Shown: positions 58,372-64,000 of the stretch, in pieces
How the letters are laid out: the number at the start of each line of letters is the position of its first letter
Position numbering within the stretch: position 1 is the stretch's first letter
From: UBA4459 sp963776205
GTDB taxonomy: Bacteria; Bacteroidota; Bacteroidia; Bacteroidales; F082
Direction of reading: 5' to 3'
Assembly: GCA_963776205.1 (NCBI GenBank)
Contig: CAVZLR010000004.1
Location: 744,001 to 808,000 of the forward strand
Length of the DNA: 64,000 nt
Notes under the pieces: model-generated
Told to the model about the DNA's origin: nothing
Databases searched by the model: none
The model's input: the letters and a program-made list of their open reading frames with translations, nothing else
Made by a program: the position numbers and the translations under genes

Positions 58372-59274
58372 ATGTTAAGAGAAATAGTACATATAGACGA
58401 AGAATTGTGCAACGGCTGTGGCGATTGTGTTCCGGCATGTCATGAGGGGGCTTTGCAAATAATTGATAACAAAGCCAGGCTGGTAAGCGACCTCATGTGC
58501 GATGGACTCGGCGCTTGCCTGGGACATTGTCCACAAGGAGCCATCACCATCGAAAAGCGTGAAGCAGAACCTTATAATGAAACCGAAGTGATGAAGATCA
58601 TGGTTGAAAAAGGTGAAAATACGGTCGTGGCACATTTACAGCATTTAAAAGACCACCAGGAGTTTGATTTCCTGAAAGAGGGGGTCCAGTTTTTGAAAAA
58701 CAACGAATCAAATATAAATTTCGATATACATAAGGTTATGCAGAGAGTTCATAACAGCGGAAAAACCGAGGCTCATGAGCATGTTAACCCAATGCACCAT
58801 GCACATTCAGGAGGCGGTTGTCCGGGGTCAAGAGCAATGAGCTTTGCACCACAGGGTATTACATTAGGTGACGATGAACAAGTTTCAGGGAAGTCTGAAC
58901 TTAAACAATGGCCTGTACAAATGCACCTGATCAATCCGCAAGCATCCTACTTTCAGAATTCAGATTTACTGGTTGCAGCAGATTGCGTTGCTTTTTCACT
59001 GGGAAATTTTCACCAGAAATGGTTGAAAGACAAAACGGTGGCCATCGCCTGCCCTAAACTGGACAGTGGAATGGAAGTGTATATCAACAAATTAACCAGC
59101 CTGATTGATGATGCAAAAATCAATACCATGACAGTAATGATCATGCAGGTTCCTTGCTGCGGTGGCTTACTGCAAATGGTTCAGACAGCTGCTCAAAACG
59201 CAAACAGAAAAGTACCTGTGAAAGCTGTTGTTGTTGGAATCCAGGGTGAAATTCTTCAGGAAGAATGGGTATAA
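58372..59274 (+). CDS. 4Fe-4S dicluster ferredoxin-type protein
   Basis: 300 residues. Two cluster motifs lie at the N-terminus: CNGCGDCVPACHEGA and CDGLGACLGHCPQGA. The rest has a His-rich linker (HEHVNPMHHAHSGGGCPGS), ACPKLD and a PCCGGLL motif with paired cysteines. Proteins of this type sit beside Crp/Fnr regulators and hybrid-cluster protein genes in anaerobes. It probably carries electrons in the NO or hydroxylamine response, though hcp itself is not in the window. Confidence 0.87.
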   Translation: MLREIVHIDEELCNGCGDCVPACHEGALQIIDNKARLVSDLMCDGLGACLGHCPQGAITIEKREAEPYNETEVMKIMVEKGENTVVAHLQHLKDHQEFDFLKEGVQFLKNNESNINFDIHKVMQRVHNSGKTEAHEHVNPMHHAHSGGGCPGSRAMSFAPQGITLGDDEQVSGKSELKQWPVQMHLINPQASYFQNSDLLVAADCVAFSLGNFHQKWLKDKTVAIACPKLDSGMEVYINKLTSLIDDAKINTMTVMIMQVPCCGGLLQMVQTAAQNANRKVPVKAVVVGIQGEILQEEWV

Positions 59275-59287
59275 TTGGTAATGCTCG

Positions 59288-59873
59288 TTACGGCCTAACT
59301 GTAATATATCCAGGGTATTGCTGCACCTGATTTCCTACCTTATATGATGGTTGTAATCTTAACTGAAGATCAAGTTCATTCAACTTATCTTTATTATCCA
59401 CATCAAAAACAATATCAAGAATTTGCTGGATATTGCTTGAAGTGACGATTTTAAGAATATCAAACTCAACACTTACAGGAAATACAGTAGATGAATTTGG
59501 CTGAATTTCAACTGGATCATTGATCATACCTGCGCCATATTTATGATCTTTCATATATAACTCCCATCCAAGGCCTGATATTCCCGCTTTCAAGCTTTGA
59601 TTGTTTGTGGCCTTAATACCCACACTTAATGTGGTTGGTAAGCTACCCGCCATTACCTGCTGGGCCAAAGCCATCATATTCAACATACCAATATCATCTG
59701 GTTTTTGGATATTAGCCAATGATACACCTCCTATCTTATCAATTTTAACATTCGCCAGTGAAAAATCACATTGCACAAATGTGGCTGTATCACTTACTTG
59801 CTGTAATGCATCACATGAACTTAAATGAAAGCATGCCTGCAAAAAGTGTAATTAAAAAAACTTTTCTCATCAT
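59288..59873 (-). CDS. LEA type 2-like lipoprotein (one frameshift)
   Basis: The true start is at 59873 (MMRKVFLITLFA), and a shift near 59838 joins it to ACFHLSSCDALQQVSD, giving a lipobox with Cys at LSSC. The body (SLANVKIDKIGGVSLANIQKP, TLSVGIKATNNQSLKAGISGLGWELYM, STVFPVSVEFDILKI) has the strands of LEA_2/WHy-like domains. The role is unknown. It starts 2 bases beyond the typA stop, so the two may be co-transcribed. Confidence 0.75.
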
Positions 59874-59874
59874 A

Positions 59875-61679
59875 TTAAATTTTGGATTGTCTTTTTCTAT
59901 CATGTTCATTTAATAATATTTTCCTGAGTCGCAATGAACGTGGAGTAACTTCCAGGTATTCATCTTCTCGTATGGTTTCCATATACTCTTCCAATGAAAA
60001 TCGGATCGGTGGCGGAATCAACACTTTGTCATCTGAACCGGAAGCTCGCATATTGCTCAGCTTTTTCGTTTTATTCACATTAACAACCAGGTCGCCGGCT
60101 CTTGAGTTTTCACCAATCACTTGTCCTGCATAAATATCCTCATTGGTGTGGATAAAGAATTTACCGCGATCAACCAATTTCCAGATGGCATAAGGAATAG
60201 CGGTTCCTGTTTCCATGGAAATCAAAGCACCGTTAACTCGAGTTGATATTTCGCCTTTCCAGGGTTCATATTTATCAAACCTGTGCGCAATAATGGCTTC
60301 GCCTTCCGTAGCAGTTAAAAGGGTATTACGCAAGCCTATGATTCCCCTTGAAGGAATGCTAAATTCAAGCATCATCCGGTCGTTTTTGGGCTCCATATTT
60401 AAAAAATTGCCTTTTCGTTGGTAACAATGTCAATCACTTTACCTGAAAAATCTTCGGGTACCAACACAGTTAGACTTTCAACAGGCTCATGTTTTACACC
60501 ATCAATTTCTTTAATGATTACTTGTGGTTGACCCAATTGAAATTCGTAGCCTTCACGACGCATGGTTTCCACCAGGATTGATAAGTGAAGTATGCCTCTT
60601 CCATAGACAAGGTATGCATCAGCCGAATTGGTTTCATCAATCTTTAAAGCCAGGTTTTTTTCTGTTTCGAGGTATAATCGATCCCTGAGATGGCGTGATG
60701 TCACATATTTGCCTTCTTTTCCAAAAAACGGTGAGTTGTTGATGGTAAACAGCATACTCATCGTAGGTTCATCAATTTTAATAGCTGGCAATCCTTCTGG
60801 CTCTTCAAAATCAGTAACGGTATCACCAATTTCAAAGTCTTCCAGTCCCATTAATGGCAATAATATCACCGGCATATACTTCCGTTTTACACTTTTCCTT
60901 TCCAAGTCCTTCAAACAAGTATAATTCTTTAATTTTTGATTTGGTAATGGTTCCGTCTCTTTTTACCAGCGAAACATTCATTCCCATTTGCAGCTTACCA
61001 CTGCAACAATCTGCCAACTGCAATTCTTCCAACATAAGAGGAATAATCAAGCGAAGTGATCTGCATTTGAGGGGTTCCATCTACAAATTTGGAAGGAGGG
61101 ATATGCTTGATGATCACATCCAGTAAATAAGAAACATCTTCAGCAGGTTTTTGCCAGTCATCCGACATCCAACCTTCTTTTGATGAACCAAATACCACCG
61201 GAAAGTCAATCTGGTCTTCTGTAGCACCAAGGTTAAACATTAAATCAAAAACAGCTTCATGCACTTCATCAGGACGGCAATTGGGTTTATCCACTTTATT
61301 TATAACTACAATGGGTTTCAATCCCAGGTCGATGGCTTTTTGCAACACAAAACGGGTTTGTGGCATAGGACCTTCAAAAGCATCTACGAGCAAAATAACA
61401 CCATCAGCCATATTCAGAACGCGTTCTACTTCGCCTCCAAAATCTGAGTGACCCGGGTGTATCAATAATATTGATCTTTACATCTTTGTACCGAACGGAA
61501 ACGTTTTTCGAAAGAATGGTGATACCTCTTTCCCTTTCTAAATCATTGCTGTCCAGAATCAGGTCTCCCATTTCCTGGTTGTCCCTGAATAGTTTTACCT
61601 GGTGCAGCATCCTGTCCACCAGCGTAGTTTTACCGTGGTCAACGTGAGCAATTATAGCAATGTTTCTAATATTATGCAT
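59875..61679 (-). CDS. typA: ribosome-associated GTPase TypA/BipA (four frameshifts)
   Basis: The start at 61679 reads MHNIRNIAIIAHVDHGKTTLVDRMLHQ (G1), followed by ERERGITILSKN (G2 region), VNKVDKPNCRP (NKxD) and the TypA-type domains, with GVKHEPVESLTVLVPEDFSGKVIDI and IPSRGIIGLRNTLLTATEGEAI near the end. Joined length is about 600 residues, standard for TypA. Shifts fall near 61450, 61040, 60870 and 60400, the last in a T/A run. A gene this conserved is unlikely to be a pseudogene, so sequence error is probable. Confidence 0.93.
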
Positions 61680-61869
61680 AAATTTTGGCTTAAAAAAATA
61701 GGGTGCAAAAGTAGTCTTAAAATGCATACTACAAATAATTGGCAAAATTATCCATTTTTAGCTGGATAAGAATTTAAAAAATAGTTGGATCTTAATTAAC
61801 TTAAATAAACGTTCATCCTTATCTTCGCATAAAAATTGAAGATAGAATTATATAATCATCTATGAACAA

Positions 61870-62689
61870 ATGACCATGATAAAAGCCCAACAATTATTTG
61901 ACAAACTATGGAATGATTACATAAGTCAAAATCCGGAAGCCAGGACGTGTGTATGACTTGCTGATAAGCAAAGGCGAAACAGTTGTGAATGACCATATCG
62001 CTTTTCGCACCTTTGACGATCCGCGCATCAGCATTGATATCCTCTCAAAACCATTTATTGATGCCGGTTACGAGTATAAAGGTGATTATATTTTTGAAGA
62101 AAAGAAACTGGTGGCCAAACATTTCGAATACAAACCATTCAGGGATGCTCCCCGAATTTTTATAAGTGCATTGCAACCGAAATACTTCAGTAATTTTTTG
62201 CAAACAACAGTATCCGAATTAATCGATAAAATTCCTGAAAAAATGCTAGATACATCTTCGCTTGTCCATGCCGGAAATGTTTGGGGAGTTCCAAATTATG
62301 AAACGTATCTTAAACTCAAAGCAGAATCAGAATACGCTGCGTGGCTATATGTGTATGGTTTCAGGGCTAATCACTTTACAGTAAGTATTAATGCATTGAA
62401 AAAATACAATAACATCCATGTACTTAATCAATTTCTGAAAGATCAGGGATTTGTATTGAATTCATCCGGAGGTGAGGTAAAAGGTACTCCTGAAGAATTA
62501 CTCGAACAAAGTAGCACACGAGCTGGAAAACTTGATGTTACATTTGAAGAGGGTGTTTTCAGCATACCTTCATGTTATTACGAATTTGCGCACAGGTACC
62601 CGGATAAAACTGGTAAATTGTATGGCGGATTTATTGCAAAATCAGCAGACAAAATTTTCGAAAGTACCGATAACTTGCCGGAAAATTAA
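61870..62689 (+). CDS. DUF1338 (2-oxoadipate dioxygenase/decarboxylase-like) (one frameshift)
   Basis: The start at 61870 (MTMIKAQQLFDKLWNDYISQNPEAR) is out of frame with the rest, VYDLLISKGETVVNDHIAFRTFDDP, by one base near 61950. NDHIAFRT holds the first metal-binding His, and YGFRANHFTVSIN the second; a C-terminal SCYYEFAHRY supplies a Glu. These match the HglS/YdcJ family of VOC-fold Fe(II) enzymes that convert 2-oxoadipate to D-2-hydroxyglutarate. The gene is followed 27 bases later by a FAD oxidase. Confidence 0.82.
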
Positions 62690-62716
62690 TTTAATGGTAA
62701 TTCTGAAACAAGGTAA

Positions 62717-64000
62717 ATGAAGCAACCAACGATTGGCTTACAACTGCAGCAACAACTCACATCCCTGAAGGATGAAATGGAAGGAGCATTATTTTTTAGT
62801 CTTTCAGACAGGTTGATGTATGCCACCGATGCTTCTGCCTATCGTGAATTGCCATTGGCTGTAGCTTATCCTAAGAACATAAATGACATTAAAAAACTGA
62901 TTGTATTTGCTAAGAGCCATAATACTTCGCTAATTCCACGTACAGCAGGTACCTCTTTAGCCGGACAGGTGGTTGGACATGGAATTGTGGTGGATGTATC
63001 GAAACATATGACCAGGATTCTGGAAATTAACAAAAAGGAAAAATGGGCCAGGGTTGAGCCGGGTGTGATACTTGATGAACTGAACCTGGAATTAAAAAAA
63101 CATGGACTGTTCTTTGGACCCGAAACATCCACATCAAATCGTTGCATGATGGGTGGCATGCTGGGCAATAATGCTTGCGGTGCACATTCTTTGGTCTATG
63201 GAAGCACTCGTGACCATACTATCGAAGTAAGTACTGTATTAAGTGATGGTAGCGAAGCGGTATTTGGGCCATTGAACAAGGATGAATTTGCTGAAAAATG
63301 CGATGGGGATCAACTGGAAAATAAAATTTACAGGAATATCTCTGGGATATTGAGCAATCCTGAAAACAGGGAACAAATTCTTAAAGAATATCCGGATCCG
63401 GAGATTAAAAGAAGAAATACGGGTTATGCCATCGATCTGTTATTAAAAGCACAACCTTTTAAAGGTGATGGTGAAATGTTTAACTTTTCAAAAATCCTTG
63501 CTGGTTCAGAAGGGACGCTGGCATTTACCACGGAAATAAAATTAAATCTTGTCGATCTGCCCCCTAGCCATAAAGCGCTTGTATGTGTTCACCTGGAAAG
63601 CATAGAGGATGCGCTGGAGGCAAATCTCATCGCTTTAAAGCATAAACCTGTAGCTATCGAGTTGATGGACAGGACAATTCTTAACCTGACAAAAGAGAAT
63701 ATAGCGCAGAATAAAAACCGTTTCTTCATTCAGGGTGATCCTGCTGCCATTCTGATCATCGAATTTGCAGCAAATCAGGAGAAAGAAATTCTTGAAAAAG
63801 CTAAAGCGATGGAAAAGGAGATGCGAAGCCAAAACTTATGGTTTTCATTTTCCGGTTATTGCGGCTATAGATATGCCAAAAGTATGGGCTTTAAGAAAAG
63901 CGGGGCTTGGCGTTTTAAGTAATATGAAAGGTGATGCCAAACCAGTGGCTGTTGTTGAAGATACAGCAGTCCATCCAAGGGTATTGCCAGCGTATATAAA
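62717..64000 (+). CDS. YdiJ/GlcD-like FAD-linked oxidase (partial, one frameshift)
   Basis: The gene runs off the window. The N-terminal FAD_binding_4 domain includes AVAYPKNINDIKKLIVFAKSH, PRTAGTSLAGQVVGHGIVVDVSKHM and GPETSTSNRCMMGGMLGNNACGAHSLVYGSTRDH, followed by FAD-oxidase_C features (ILAGSEGTLAFTTEI). A shift near 63860 hides the continuation, which reads VIAAIDMPKVWALRKAGLGVLSNM. These match the N-terminal half of long FAD plus Fe-S oxidases such as YdiJ, a D-2-hydroxyglutarate dehydrogenase. The neighbour makes D-2-hydroxyglutarate, which supports this role. Confidence 0.85.

Overview
The window looks like a chromosomal contig from a member of the Bacteroidota. The genome is AT-rich, genes are preceded by A-rich leaders with little Shine-Dalgarno signal, and it encodes a type IX secretion (T9SS) C-terminal sorting domain, DUF6090, OprO/P-like and DcaP-like porins and a phosphate acetyltransferase with an N-terminal DRTGG/BioD-like part. 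No rRNA, tRNA, CRISPR array or complete mobile element was recognised. Many genes are broken by single-base frameshifts, including the housekeeping GTPase gene typA, so much of the damage is probably consensus error. Frameshifted genes are annotated here as joined genes.

Region 1 (about 0-18.9 kb) is an accessory catabolic island. On the + strand are a MaoC-type hydratase, a family III CoA-transferase, two crotonase-fold enoyl-CoA hydratases, an IS3-family remnant and a YciA-type thioesterase. On the - strand are an acyl-CoA synthetase, a DcaP-like porin, a ThrE-type exporter, two amidohydrolases, a C45-type Ntn acyltransferase/hydrolase, a class C-like serine hydrolase and a class A beta-lactamase-like protein, plus small membrane proteins. 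Several of these genes are GC-rich and sit behind short AT-rich leaders. The leaders recur in the island (MKES-, MKNNLL-, MA[NI]LK- and AAAATAGAGAGATG types, and a 32-bp block in three copies). Truncated copies of two island genes lie at 6.6-7.65 kb. A 23-bp near-perfect direct repeat lies at both ends (58-80 and 18903-18925), next to a MalT-like LuxR regulator (18.9-21.6 kb). I read this as a recently assembled island that hydrolyses an amide, lactam or N-acyl substrate and activates the released acid to a CoA thioester. The substrate is unknown.

Region 2 (22-28.3 kb) has cardiolipin synthase, an AI-2E-type transporter, a decayed second copy of the cardiolipin synthase 3' end, a truncated outer-membrane protein and phosphate acetyltransferase. 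Region 3 (28.3-32.5 kb) encodes a quinol-oxidising electron-transfer module: fused cytochrome b, Rieske protein and an eight-haem TPR cytochrome c. Region 4 (32.6-41 kb) has an SDR, a solute-binding protein, then an exported aspartase, a periplasmic asparaginase, two porins and a GltS symporter, which together suggest extracytoplasmic asparagine/aspartate breakdown. Region 5 (40.9-48.4 kb) has a small coiled-coil protein, a second AI-2E transporter and a complete RND tripartite efflux operon.

Region 6 (48.4-57.5 kb) holds unrelated single genes on the - strand (duplicated-domain lipoprotein, MscS channel, DUF6090, DUF1254, ferredoxin-nitroreductase, SnoaL-like, T9SS laminin-B-like protein, GT-C-like membrane protein). 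They are separated by long imperfect inverted repeats, one of them attC-like. Region 7 (57.6-64 kb) has a Crp/Fnr regulator divergent from a ferredoxin with a palindromic operator between them, a LEA-like lipoprotein, typA, and a DUF1338 (2-oxoadipate dioxygenase-like) gene next to a YdiJ-like FAD oxidase that runs off the end.
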